Below, in pieces: positions 11,633 through 23,954 of a DNA stretch of 64,000 nucleotides. Position 1 is the first letter of the stretch, and every line of letters begins with the position of its first letter. The translations under genes were made by a program, and so were the position numbers. The DNA is from Thamnidium elegans (taxonomy: Eukaryota > Mucoromycota > Mucoromycetes > Mucorales > Mucoraceae), in assembly GCA_025201345.1 (NCBI GenBank), contig JAIXMG010000023.1, positions 496,001-560,000 of the forward strand. The letters are read 5' to 3'. Below the pieces are notes generated by a model. It worked only from the letters and a program-made list of their open reading frames with translations, had not been told where the DNA came from and did no database searches.

Positions 11633-14520
11633 ATATATTTAAGTGAAATAAAGAAATGAAATCGAGCAGGTGATTCAAATAACTTATAATAGCCGTGCTA
11701 CGTGAAATCGAAAAAAGATTTTCTTATGGAGAGTGGGATAAATTCCACCGCTTCCTTTTTTTTTTAAAAGAGAATGACATTTTTTCAGTGTAATCACTTA
11801 GAAACGACGATGATTTTTTAAATTGTGGGGCGTTTCTTTTACAATCTTGAAACTTCCTCAATTGATAGTTTTGTGTTACTCTGTTGCTGTAATCAATTTG
11901 GCGCATTCTTTTTTAGCAGCCTTCTATATACGCATATTTTATTAAATTATTTGTATAATTCAGTGAATGTATTGTCTCGGATATTTCGAGGCTCTATTTG
12001 TATTTATAGTTTAAGAGTAAAGCCTGTAATAACAAACGATTGATTAAAGTAGCTAATTCATATCAATTGGGATATGCAAAGCCGCATTACCAGTTAGAAA
12101 CTTATACTTTAAAAGTTGAGCTTGTTGTAAATGGTAGAAACGACAAGGACGCTATTGTCAGGTGAAACACTCATAAACTTAATAAGTGTAATTTTTTCGT
12201 TAGAAACACGGGATGCATAGAAAATGAAGAAGTCTAGCTTAGTAGTATTTGCTTCTAAAGAGGCCTAGAAGCTAGTGCTTCTATTTATCGAAATTATTTC
12301 CTCCTTCAACTATACCTGCGGTGATGCAAGGACGGAGTAGATATAGCATCGCATATAAAAATTAAGCTTTCAGATTTTCTCTCCTTTTTTTTTTTTTTTT
12401 TTTTTTAAAGTTGAAGAGAGTATAAGCTAATATTTAGTTTTGGTAATATATATATTGCTCAGCCGTGAATATTCTGGATCCATTGCATTAAAAAAATCCC
12501 TGACATGACCTTTTTTTTTTAAAAAATAAAAAATAAAAATTAATAAGCGTATACAAGATAATCATCCGATAAGTAACTTTAAATTATAAGAATAGCTACA
12601 ACAAGGGGAATATTTGTTAAGCGTTGTTACATACGTCTTAATTAAGCGTTTACAAACGATATATCATGAGTTTTTTTTTATTTTTATTTTACAATTTTGG
12701 GTTATTGTGTCAAATTTGATTCTGAAATCCTCAATCGAGACACAAATGTTAAAATAACTCGTTATGTACATTAGCAGGAGCAATCAAGTGACTGATTCTC
12801 CCAATTAAGCGGGTACCCTATATTAGTTGAGAAAAGCGATCAATATTTGCGTGTAATTTTTTGTTGTACCTGGTATTTTATCTTTATCCAAGACATTATT
12901 ATCGTGTACTCGGTAACCATTTTATAGACTTAAAATGGATATTAGTGAATTTCCCCAGGTTTTTTTTTATTTTAAAAAAGTTCCTTCTTTTTTTGGATTT
13001 ATCAAACGTTTTTGGTGATAGAATGATGAGAACGAAAATATATTTAGTGAAACCATTGTTTCCCAGGCTTATCACAATTTTGTGGAGTAAAATTAACAAA
13101 ACACACTTGTATGACAACCCATCTAGTACACCCATGCGCCTTGTTTACTACAAAAAAAAAAAAATACAACAGAACATATAATACCATGGATTATGTATCA
13201 TAGGGGATAATATTTTTTTTTTTCGCCGGAGTTGCCCTTAATCACTATAAGATCACATCACTTTTTCTCTCTTCGCATGTACGGCCATATATATTACGAT
13301 ATTACAGAAAAAGATGTACATCATAACATTAATTAAAATAGGTGGTTCTATTTTTATTTACCTGTACGTACAATGTATATACTTTATCAGTATATATATA
13401 TATATCGATCCGCATCTCTTTTTCTATATATTGACGCCGAGATCTTTCTACTCGTCCTTTTCTAGGTAACCTATCATTTTACCCGTCCCTGTAATCGTAG
13501 AAAAAAAGAACCCCTCGGCATAAACGTCTGCATTTTACCCAGTTATTGAGATCCGTCCGTTATTTTATTGGTCCTTAATTACTCGGCTGTCTCACATTAT
13601 CATTTAAAAAATCGTTCCTCGGTATTTGGTTTCAATAACGACTTTTTTTTTTGTACTAAGCGGGGGGGGGGGTTTAAAAAAAGCATAGTGAAATTGTAAC
13701 TGCAAAAAAAAAAAAGAAGGGAAAAGGGGGGCAAGTGTTTTAATGAGCTAAACAAGATATACAGTTATTTCCGAATAAAAAAAAAGTTCGATTATTTGAA
13801 GAACAAATGCAGCATTAAAAAACTTGTATTGAATGCATAACTTTTAAGTGTTGTTATGGGAACAAATAGGATTATATTTTATAGTTATCAATGTATGTCT
13901 ATTCCAATTAAAACCACGGAAAACTCAATATAGTAATCTGGATGAATATAAGTTGAGTGCTGCAGATGAAAGAGTTCATACTTTATTAGATACGGATGAT
14001 TACTAAAAAAAAGTACATTGATATCTAAATACAATAAAAAAATATTTATATTTTTATATACAATATGTAAATTACTCTAAAACATTAGAGTAGTACATTA
14101 CCTTCGGGAACGATTGGCGGATTTTCTTTAATTTCTAAATATAATGACACAGTGCAACGCTTAAAGATCTTAAAAAAAAAAGTGTTTTTACGTGTAGTAG
14201 TTGTCAAATAAAAGGGGGTGACCGCTTTAAACGGTCTATAGACAGTTAAAAGCGCATATAATTTCTGCATGAACTTATAGATTCTTAAACCGTTTCTAGA
14301 TTTTAATATTAGAGAGTATTATCATTTGATAGCGCTTGATTAAAAAGAAACCATAATATTATTTATACCCGTTCTAATGGGTTTCTTAAAATAAATAGTA
14401 GTGGTATAAATAGGTACACACTAGTTTGACTATATCTATGTGTATTTTTAACAGCGTAGCAGTTGCGTCTTTCAAGGAGATCCCATTCTTACAAAAATCT
14501 AATGTTATACACAAAATGTC

Positions 14521-14553
<33 letters not shown>

Positions 14554-16217
14554 GTTATTTGCGCTCTCATAAAACAGTGCTTGGTCTATGCTACATGTAG
14601 ATCTTGTATGAGCTGCATACGCGCTCCTAGGGTTGTATATGGTAGTAGATTTAACTTCTAGTTAGTAGTTTTATAACATTATTGTAAGAGGACATAGAAT
14701 CGCAATTTTAAAAAAAAAGAATAGACAACGTAGCAAAATCTCTATTTAATTGGGCATTTATATGGAACACGATCTAGCTGTTACACGTATACAATTGATA
14801 TTACAGGAGGAGGGAAATAACTGCTGATGAAAATTGGACATGTAAATCAACGTCATGATTTTAAAATCTTTTTTTTTTTTTTTTTTTTTGTAAGCTGGTT
14901 AAGATACTAAAATAAGAAAGTTTGATGGGCCACAAAGAAAATAAAGAAGATCTTGGGAGGTTCTTTTTTTTTTAAAAACCTGGTTTACTTCCAAATTGAT
15001 TTCTTTACAAAGTATTTTGTTATCTATCCTAGAGTCTGTTCACCTGTCAAAATTATTCACTAAAAAAACACATTGCACTATAAACGGAAAATAAAATAAC
15101 CGAATAGTCTGTTATAATTGTTACTTTTTTTTTTCAGGTACACAAAGAAGAGATTAAAAAACAACGAGTGAATATAATGTAGTTTAACATGTACTACCGT
15201 TTTTTATGAGTAATACAGGAATCTTAAATTTCAAGGTTTAAACTCTCTTTTTATCTTTTAATGAAATATGTAAAATAACTAAAAAAAAAAAAAAAAAAAA
15301 AAAAAGATGGGTAAATGTATGGATACACACCCTGGCTTGCCCGCTTAAAGAGTGGGGATTATCGTAGCGGGAAGAAAAATCAAATTAGAAAAGCTTACAT
15401 AATAAAGATAAAAAAATGTATAGTTACAAAGAGAAAAAAAAAACTAGCGGAACAAGACACAATAACAATCAAGTGTATTGTAACCTTATGGAATTGGTAT
15501 TCGTAGTTTAAGAGAGTTTGTCTTCTGATTCTTACTTTTTGTAACGGATAACCCTTTTGGTACTACGGTAAAATCATCAACCATTGATGATCATCTGAGT
15601 TATAAAGCGAATTGTTTCAAAGCGAGATTCCAAATCATTACACCAATAGCATTTGACAAGTAATGGCGAATGTTACTGATAAAACTATAAAACATAATGA
15701 ATCAAAATACAGGCATTAGCTAATTTTCTACCGCGAAAAAACTTGCTGACAGAAGCTTGCAATTGCTTTTTCGTAATTATAGCATTAATTGTAAACTAAA
15801 CCCGCTTTTTTTTTAAAAGTAAAATTGGATACCAGCTTAATTCTTGAGTGAGTAATGAGTCCTGCATGTCCAACTTAATGCAAATTAAAATAAAGCACTA
15901 AATGTTAAAATCCCATATAAATGATTTTTTTTTATATATACATGTGTTACGTTTTACTGAAAAAAAAAAAAAATCATTACCCTAGAAATACTGTATTTTT
16001 ATCTTTTGGATACCCCACATTGCCTTATAGGGAATTCATGACGTGAAAAATAAAAAAAAAATATATAAAAGGGGATTATTATCAGTGATTTCCCCCCCCC
16101 CCCTCTCTTCTCCTTTTTTTTTTCTTTCTTTTCTCTTTTTTTGTATAAACACTTTTTTTTTTTTTTTTTTTTTCTTAAAAAAAATACACTATCTGAAAAC
16201 CTTATAACTTTGGAATC
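11633..16217. other. 4.6 kb gene-poor interval between two divergent genes
   Basis: I found no gene I can support. The longest frames are short, lack motifs and often run through A or T tracts. Homopolymers are frequent (T near 12387, G10 near 13663, T32 near 14523, T about 20 near 14870, A about 25 near 15281, T18 near 16153). Short curiosities are a GACCGCTTTAAACGGTC imperfect palindrome at about 14220 and a GC-richer patch at 15310-15380. The right end holds the promoter of the Zn2Cys6 gene. Confidence 0.5.
16060..16071 (+). promoter_or_regulatory. TATA-box of the Zn2Cys6 gene
   Basis: ATATATAAAAGG stands about 150 bp upstream of the ATG, followed by a C11 run and a pyrimidine-rich leader (CTCTCTTCTCC, T tracts), a common layout for fungal core promoters. 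Confidence 0.45.
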
Positions 16218-16315
16218 ATGACTGATCCTTCAGAACATAAACGACAAAGAGTTAGTAAAGCTTGGTAAAGTATTTTTTTTAAGGATAAGGTATCCTCCCC
16301 CCTTTTATACTTGCT

Positions 16316-16358
<43 letters not shown>

Positions 16359-17371
16359 GAGCAATGTAGAAGAAAAAAAGTAAAGTGTGATGGTTCTTCA
16401 CCTTTCTGTAATAATTGTAGTACGTTAGGCTTACCTTGTCACTATAAAGAATCGACTAAAAAGGTATTGATATATATATATATATATATATGTATAATAT
16501 AAAATATTAAATTACATCTGTAAAATAGAGAGGACCACCAAAAGGATATATAGAAGCTATTGAGGGTAGATTACATCGACTAGAAGCTTTATTAGGTAGC
16601 ATCGTCCAAGAAGACGATCCTCGTTCACAAGCTATTATATCTGAATTAAACGCGCCTTTAGAAACCGCTTACGGCGAACTGGTTCGACCACGCCCAATGC
16701 GCAGAGAAGCAGTATCTGGATATGAGGCTGAATGCGGCCCATTAACAACAACTGAACCAATGACAAAACCCGAAGACGATCATCGTCACGATAGCGACGA
16801 ATCAAACAATATTGGTAACCTTTCTATTGACGAAAGTGGTCAGCTTCGTTACTACGGAAAATCATCTGGTTTTTACATGTTAAAGAACAGTAAAAACTTT
16901 CAAAACAGAGCCTTTCAATTTAGCTCAAAGGGACACGGACATGATGCTGCCGACTCACCTTCTTTCCCTTTTGTTGTGGATCCGTTTGAATTACCTCCTA
17001 AAGATCTCTCAAATCATTTGTTAGAACTTTATTTTAGGTATTTTTACCCTCTTTTACCCATCTTACACAAGAAATCTTTTATGGCCTCCATCAATGATGA
17101 TAGTATACCTTCTCCTCCGCCAATATTGCTAAATGCTATTTATGCGGTAGCTTCTCGTGTATCTTCAGATGTTCGTGTAAGATCCGTTGCAACTAAACCT
17201 GAAACGGCAGGTGATGTCTTTTTCGAAAGAGCTCGTATGTTACTTGATTTAGAATGGGATAATTTTAGAGTTTATACTGTTCAATCTCTTTTACTTATGA
17301 GTAGTCATCAAAATGGTGCTTTAAAAACAACAAGAGGATGGCTTTATAGTGGCATGGTAAATATTAATACA

Positions 17372-17410
<39 letters not shown>

Positions 17411-18805
17411 AAAGAAAATTACCGTGTGTAAATTTTAATTTGTGTTTTTTTTTTTTTTTTTTTACAAAAATAGGCAATTCGAATGTCACAAAATTTGGGC
17501 TTACACCGAAATTGTGATAGTTGGGAATTAACTGCAACAGAAAAAGAAGATAGAAAGAGAGCATTCTATTGTTGTTTTGTGCTAGATAGATTATCTTGTG
17601 CTATGCATGGCCGTTCACCTATGATCGACGAAAGAGATTACGATACACCTTACCCATCAGAAAACGACCAAGATGCACCACGTATTATGGAAAACTTTCA
17701 CTACCTCATCAAAATCTGTGAGATTTTAGGAGATGTCATCCGCGAACTTTACATGGTCAAAGGAAGAAAGCAACTCTCCATCATGTCCACACCTGACAGT
17801 ATCGTTTCTGCTCTCGATAAGAAACTCAATAAATGGATGTCGAAACTACCCGTGAGTTTACAGTACAGACCACCTAACACTCGACTGAACGAGCGTGCTC
17901 CCGCACCATCCTTGGAACTCTGTCAGTTACACATGCTATTTTACACCACCTTAATACTATTACATCGGCCATTTATTCCGGGCCCGCAACAAACTGTCGC
18001 ACCATCAGTTTTCCCTTCCGCTTCCATTTGTACATTTGCCGCCAACAAGATTCTAGATATTACCGAGTCTCTCATGACCGAAGGTCGACTCAAAAATGTC
18101 AACAATTATGCCCTGTTTTTTATGTTTACTGCCGGTATTATTTTTATTTATAACGCTGCTTCTTCTGATTCCATGTTTGCATTTGAAGCCAAAATCAGTA
18201 TAAACAAGATTATGCGCGCTATGGACGAAGTAGAAACAACTTGGATCACTTCTGCAAGACATTGTAACATTCTGGGTGCTCTGGCTGGTCTAAGAGACAT
18301 CAATTTAGAATGTGTAGATGAAAGTTATACTCGATCTACTAAAAAACGTGCTGCGGTTGTGCCTCCTCCTTCTATCGCTGTACCAAATTCACCAGAACCT
18401 GAACATCATCATCATCACAACGACTTTCAAAGAATGGAAGAAAAATACTATATGGGTAGTGCAAGTACAAGTAGCAACAAATCACCTAGTGTCGATTTCA
18501 ATTCACCTGAATTAAGTACCTGTTCCGTAAAAAACTATCAACAAATGCCGTTTGATGGAAATTCATTTGATCCTAACGCTACAGCCTTTTGGGGTGTACC
18601 CATGTCCTTTGATATTGATGAATGGAACAGTTATTTCAGTAATCAAAAGGGTGGTCCAGAAGCTTCTCCTGCATATGAAAACTCTCCGTATATGCCTAAC
18701 GGTGTTCCAGTAGAACATCAGCGACAACATCAACAGCAACAACAACATCAACAACAACGACAACAGCAGGTCTCATCAAATCAAGTTCCTCTTTGGACAG
18801 AGTAA
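16218..18805 (+). CDS. Zn2Cys6 binuclear-cluster transcription factor with fungal-specific TF domain
   Basis: Exons 16218-16264, 16358-16463, 16529-17356 and 17474-18805 join in frame to 770 aa. The zinc cluster at residues 15-45 is complete: C-x2-C-x6-C-x6-C-x2-C-x6-C, reading ACEQCRRKKVKC then CNNCSTLGLPC; the first intron splits the codon of the first Cys. A basic linker RGPPKG and a short coiled coil (IEAIEGRLHRLEALLG) follow. The middle domain (PF04082 type) is recognised from LSNHLLELYFRYFYPLLPILHK, TRGWLYSGMAIRMSQNLGLHR and RKRAFYCCFVLDRL. The tail is low-complexity with a Gln/His run. It should be a dimeric DNA-binding regulator; the xylanolytic/sugar-regulator group shares this RGPPKGY linker, but the target is unknown. 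Introns 1 and 3 hold T runs of about 30-35. Confidence 0.95.
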
Positions 18806-21585
18806 AATTTCCCTTTTTGTATTCCTTTAAATCTTTCTCTTTCTTTCTTTCTTTTTTTTTACGCTTTTTTTTTTTTGTAATTATGCATATATATCTATAC
18901 ACTATTCTCATGTTTTTTTCTTTCTTTCTTTCTGTCTTTTACGCACCCTTAATAATAAAAATTCTCTTTTTTTTTTTTTTTTGCAAGAAAAACTGTGGGG
19001 ACGTGTAACAATAGATTCCGAGGTCAACATCTTTCGACAAATCTATAACTTAATGGGAGATCGCGGAATAATTTGCCCTGTTTGTAAGACCAACTCATGA
19101 TAAAAAAAAAAAAAAAAGTACCTATCGTTTTGTGACGTACTTTGAAATATGTCCAATACTAACAAAAAGCTTGATACTAGATATTCCCCCCTTCTACTGG
19201 TCCCAAAACTGGTCGTATATATTAAGCTTTTTTCTTCCATGTGGCATCATTTTTTCACAGCTTAAAAAAAAAGAGTTTTTTTTTTTTTAGATTCCTATTG
19301 TTCCTTTTTATAAATTTTGAGCGCTATTTTTTTCTTTCTCAAGGTGTTTCAATTTTTAAAATGTGGGGAAAACTGAGACATTGAAGCGCAGCATTTATTT
19401 TTTAGTCATGTAGCTTCGTTGCCCACCTTTAGATTAGAAGCGGCAGTCTAAAAACCTTGATAACCTTTATATTCTTATTATTCTGTAACTTTTTTTTTTT
19501 TTTTAAAAAAACAGGTGTAGCCCTGTATTCAGCCTCTTTTGGCCTCTTTCTTTTTCGTACCAAAAGTTCCATATATTTAGTGCGGCTTAAGGTGGCCGAC
19601 AGGTATGCTCATCCTATTTAAATCCGTATAAACGAGGGTTCTTGATTCAGCCTCCTTTCTTGTCGTGTATGCTCGGCTTACGAAGCAAAACGCTACATTA
19701 TGATCTCACAAAAGTGACACCTATCGTAGTTACAAAAAGGTTATACACCGGTAAAAAATCACATGCATTGTCGTCATTATGAGACTATTCTCTTTGTCAA
19801 GCAATTAAGGTTATTAACATATGAATCCCACATCTGTCAAATGTATATGTTACATAGTATACCGATCGAGAGGATGAATGTATTATTAGGTTATTTTCTT
19901 TCAATATCTTTTTTTCTCAGTACTGATTTACATTGATCAAGAATACAAAATGTTATGTGCTTTATTCTTATAGGAAAGCCTAAGCCGAATCAGGTTTAAA
20001 ATCGCATCTATTTCCAAAGGTGATTATTCGTTCGTAGATACTATAATACTCTTATTTCATTTTTTTTTTGAAATACCACATATTTAGTAACAGTACAACG
20101 AATTGAAACAAACATATGCTGCTATTAATAGTTTGACACTAAAGACTATATTTTTAAGTGGGGGTACTGGTTTTTAAAACGGAATTCGAAAATTATTAAG
20201 CATTTTGAAGATGGGTAAAGGCGCGAACTGACATCAAGTTTTACTGCAACTAACTTAATCATGGAAACTTTATTCGTATACATCTGGTTCTCCCCCTCCC
20301 CCCTTTTTTTTAAATAGTAAGCAATATATAAACAAGTACAAACGCGAGATTAACAACAAATAATTCATTTGTATTGAACTAAATGTATAATATCTGTGCC
20401 CGTAACTTTCCTAAAAAAAAAAAAGATACATGCGCAAGCCTCTATCACCATGACAATCATAACCAAGAATCAAGCGATTTGTATGTTCTATGCCGAAATA
20501 TACACTGATGAAAACGCTGCTCGCCTTTCCAAGAGACTTGATGAAGTCGAGGTCGACATTTGTTACATAGATGATCCTACTGAGCCAATATTGGTAACTC
20601 GTACAATTATTAATTCTAAATATACGTACCATTTGTATCCTGCTTCCTTGGACAATTAAAGGAAACCAACATTCTGTTTTTATTATATCATATTGAAATA
20701 TCAGAATCGAAAATTCTAAATCTATTATAAAAGTGCATATTGTAACCCCTTTACATATCAATAATGTCTCCTCCAAAGCATTTGAATGAAAAAAAAAAAG
20801 CCATGTCACTAAATTTCAAGTGAGTGGAACAGAAGCACCAAATGTTACGTATGATCTCAGCATTAACCTGAGTACAGTATATTGTATGTTTCAGGAGAAA
20901 GAGAATCTGAGAGGGACCAATCGTAAAAAAAGCTTTGATAAATCAGTAATTGTAGAAATAAGCCCATGAGCTTACAATAGACAATAGCTAACTAGTCATA
21001 TCTGTAATAGTTGTATGAGCGCAACGGCGGCGATTTATTGATTATGTTTATTACTTCAATAAAGGGTATGGATTTAATTACATGTGTATTTAAATGCTTC
21101 TTTTATATGCTGGTCTTCGACAATCGAACTCTTTTAACTTTGTTTGATTGTGAAGTAGTTGTGTCGAATCATATTTAACTATTTCATTGCTGTGAGGTAG
21201 TCTGTCAATTATGATTTTTTTGACTTGTCGATTTTGCCTGTTTAGATTGAATTTTAGTTGTCTTATATTACCTTAAAAATCGACTTAGATTATTTGTGTT
21301 GGTATTCAAACCAGCTACCAGACAGACTTTTGGCTTGTCTACAATAAATTGTAGCATATTTAAGAAATGTTAGCAATTACAAAACTATACGAAGTCTGGT
21401 ATTTACTTTGTATATTACCAATTGCATTAAGATTGGCCAATGATTTGCTGTCGTTGTTTATATCTCTTTCATTAAATGGATCACTTGCTTTACGATCATG
21501 GCGAGAAAAAGCGCATTGGTGCTTGTACAAGCATTGGAATGCTTGAGGAAGCACTAGCGCTAATTTTAAGCAGTAGGAAAAAAAA
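18806..21585. other. Gene-poor interval with one doubtful small reading frame
   Basis: Apart from the small frame at 20450-20659, no gene could be supported. The interval holds the 3' flank of the Zn2Cys6 gene with (TTTC)n and T tracts, a repeated GCCTC(T)TTT.G pattern near 19532-19550, and AT-rich DNA with several T and A runs. Confidence 0.45.
20450..20659 (+). CDS. Doubtful 69-residue open reading frame
   Basis: The frame runs from ATG to TAA without passing through homopolymers and has ordinary amino acid composition (ICMFYAEIYTDENAARL, DEVEVDICYIDDPTEPILV). A TATA-like AATATATAAACA stands about 130 bp upstream. I do not recognise a family, no splice partners are evident, and the opposite strand is also open here, so chance is a real alternative. 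It may be an exon or relic of a larger gene. Confidence 0.2.
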   Translation: MTIITKNQAICMFYAEIYTDENAARLSKRLDEVEVDICYIDDPTEPILVTRTIINSKYTYHLYPASLDN

Positions 21586-22007
21586 TGGCACACCACCATT
21601 TACACCAACAATGCTAATTTAGGGAATTTCCTGGTACACCACCATATCATAGTTGTATAAAAAGTACTTGCTTGTATATGAATTCATTGTTTAAAAAAAA
21701 GGAAAGGAAATTGTAATATAAATATCACGATGATTAAATAAATCCTTTTTATCATAGTTGAATAAACCTCGTTTTATCATGGTTGAATAAACTCTATTTT
21801 ATCATAGTTAAGTAAATCCCTTTTTATCAGGATTAAAATCACCTATTTATTCCATCTTTTTTTCTTTTCTTTTTTTTTAAAAATGAATCCATATACAAGC
21901 AAGTACCTTCTATGTTATCAAATGACTAAATGCTTCCTTATGATATGGTGGTGTCGATGCAGGAATTTCGCTAAATTGGCGCTGGTGGTGTAAATGGTGG
22001 TGTACCA
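21586..22007. mobile_element. Foldback/MITE-like element with long imperfect terminal inverted repeats
   Basis: The left end reads TGGCACACCACCATTTACAC and the right end is its inverted form, TAAATGGTGGTGTACCA. Similarity continues inward on both arms through TTTAGGGAATTTCCTG / TTTAGCGAAATTCCTG, ACACCACCATATCATA, and GTACTTGCTTGTATATG-ATTCATT, so each arm is about 110-135 bp with indels. The loop carries five copies of a 25-bp tandem repeat. There is no transposase inside. The termini are TG...CA. A target-site duplication is not clear. It ends 55 bp before the ATG of a decayed multi-exon gene. Confidence 0.75.
21724..21850. repeat. 25-bp tandem repeat, about five copies, in the foldback loop
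   Basis: Successive units begin ATCA at about 21724, 21751, 21776, 21801 and 21827, with consensus ATCATRGTTGAATAAAC followed by CTCGTTTT-like sequence. The middle copies are best conserved and the outer two are worn. Confidence 0.7.
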
Positions 22008-22061
22008 AGGATTAACCAAACCTGGATTTATGATTTTTTTCCCTTAAACTTAATAATTCAT

Positions 22062-23498
22062 ATGCAAAAAATGTCCATCGAACGTGCAATTAACGCTGTT
22101 GAGGAAGTTGCTGACGAAGAAATTGTATTTCAAGCTGAAAGAAAAATGAGAGCTATTAACGAATCAAGAAAAAGTTTAAGAATCGAAGAAGGTAATCTAT
22201 ATTTTTCATTAGTTGTTTTGTTCATTTATTACCAATAAAAACATTTCTTAGAGAGAAATGAAGAAGCTAATAATGAAGAAGCTAATGAATTAGAGGTAAA
22301 AAATCGGTTTAGATATTATTCAATGCGAACACGATTAACAAATGTATTTAGCCTGAAGTAGATGATGATGACTGCATTCCAGTTATTGGACACGAAAAGC
22401 CCTTGATGTTTTTAGTTAGAAATCAAGGCTTAATATTTCATAAAAAAAATTATAAAAACATGGCTTTAAATGACAAGTACTACACATTGTAAGTTTAATG
22501 AAGCGTTATATGTATACATGTATGCTAATGATATTTGATATTTAAAAAGGTTGTGTTTGAACTCAATCGTTGATATTAATGACAAGGCCGACATGAAATT
22601 ACTAAATTTGAATGAAGAAGCTAAAGAAACTTTAAAAATCCGATTTCGGTTTCTAACAACAACTTTTCAAGAAGCAGATCAAAAATTACAAACAATTTTC
22701 AATTCCACTGAAAAGGTCAGTAATAAATCAAAACATCTAACCTAATACTTTTATATATTAACACTTGAGCTATGCTTTAGATGAGCCTTCGTCAAAAACA
22801 CAGACTCTATACCATTAAATCGTTTGAAGTAAACAAATAAGACAGAAAAAGATTACTGATCGCTGTCCACTTGTAACTATATATTGTTTAACTTGTAAAC
22901 CTTTTACTTATATCATTGTTTCTTTCCATAGCTACAACATGTTAACTTACAGGAAAAATGACCTCGAAAAATGGGGGATTATTAAGATTTGGGCGACCAT
23001 ATTTGAAACCTTACTTGAAGATACCCCCATTAAACTTGTCTGGTAATGTGCCAGACACAAATTCTCACTAATTTTTGTTAATCTTTTTGAAATAGGAGTG
23101 ACACTGTAAATGAAAAATTCAGGATTGATCTTCGACTTTGTTTATTGATTAACAACAAAAATTTCAAATATTGAATTCAAAAAAACAGGAAATGAAGCTC
23201 GCCTGGTCAGAGAGGACCAATCAAAAGTACTGTCTGAGGGGAAATTGATTTTGAATCAACTATGTAAAAATCACAATCTGTCTTTTGAAGAAGCAAAATA
23301 AAAGAAAGCGATTGTTGGCCAGGTCTGCGGTAATATGCATAACCCTAACGGATTGATAACAGTATCATTAATACTTTTTTTTTAGGCTTAAAAGCCGTCT
23401 TTCTTGAGCTTAGAGTAACAGCAAGTGGCAAAACTATAAAATTTCCAGTAACCGACGAAAAAGTCAGGAAGTTTATTGCTGTTGTTACGCTCTTTTAA
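22062..23498 (+). pseudogene. Decayed multi-exon gene, resembling a multi-copy Mucorales gene family of unknown function
   Basis: Intron-exon structure is still readable: exons 22062-22191, 22252-22295, 22352-about 22487, 22550-22715, a further piece from 22782 to a stop (TAA) after SFEVNK at about 22840, 22958-23041 and 23096 onward. Good GT-AG junctions keep frame over the first four exons. The 3' half contains NDLEKWGIIKIWATIFETLL, IKLVWSDTVNEKFRIDLRL, then an in-frame stop and shift after NNKNFKY, REDQSKVLSEGKLILNQL, a TAA after FEEAK, VGQVCG, and after one more intron GLKAVFLELRV...VVTLF at 23498. The arrangement matches, as far as I recall, hypothetical proteins present in many copies in Mucorales genomes. 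No catalytic motif is visible and no function is assigned. At least three lesions make it non-functional. Confidence 0.65.
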
Positions 23499-23547
23499 AA
23501 AATAAGAGTAACACACACTATTAATTTTTATATAAATACCCCTTCCA

Positions 23548-23954
23548 TTTTATTTAATAAAATGAACGAAAGTTCTTGGTAAAATAAGTTTAGTAACTTC
23601 ACTACTTGATTTTCTTAAATATCCTTCTGTAATTCCTCACTGATTGACTCCCATTTGTTTTAATACATTTCTTGGAGAACAACAGATCTAGGATTAATTG
23701 CAGATATTTCATTACCATAAGTCTAAGTAAACTTCATTTCTTTTATTCTTTATGAATCTATTTATAACTATATCCTCACACTCTTTGAACTGATATAAGT
23801 CCCATTGTAAATTGTACTTTGTTTTGACTGTACTTTCTTGAAGAATCGTCGTTGAATATCGCTTTTCATAAATAAATAAATAACCTAAGTTGACAACTAA
23901 TAGTCTGGTACTCATTACTTTTATTACTTTCTTATTATCTGTTGTTTTATACAC
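23548..23954 (-). pseudogene. Relic of a second repeated gene on the opposite strand
   Basis: Reading leftward, 23954-23715 is open (STRLLVVNLGYLF, YQFKECEDIVINRFIKNKRN, VYLDLW). A frame change then leads into GNEISAINPRSVVLQEMY, a stop, NKWESISEELQKDI, another stop and ENQVVKLLN. Sense segments alternate with stops and shifts, as expected of a decayed coding sequence. I cannot name the family. Its 3' end almost abuts the 3' end of the decayed gene on the + strand. Confidence 0.5.

Noticed and set aside
16318..16352. Poly-Phe N-terminus for the Zn2Cys6 protein
   Set aside because: The T run lies inside the first intron. The ATG at 16218 and the donor at 16265 restore the first Cys of the zinc cluster.
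20411..20809. 132-residue minus-strand open frame
   Set aside because: Composition looks random, it ends in a Phe run from a homopolymer and it overlaps an equally doubtful frame on the other strand.
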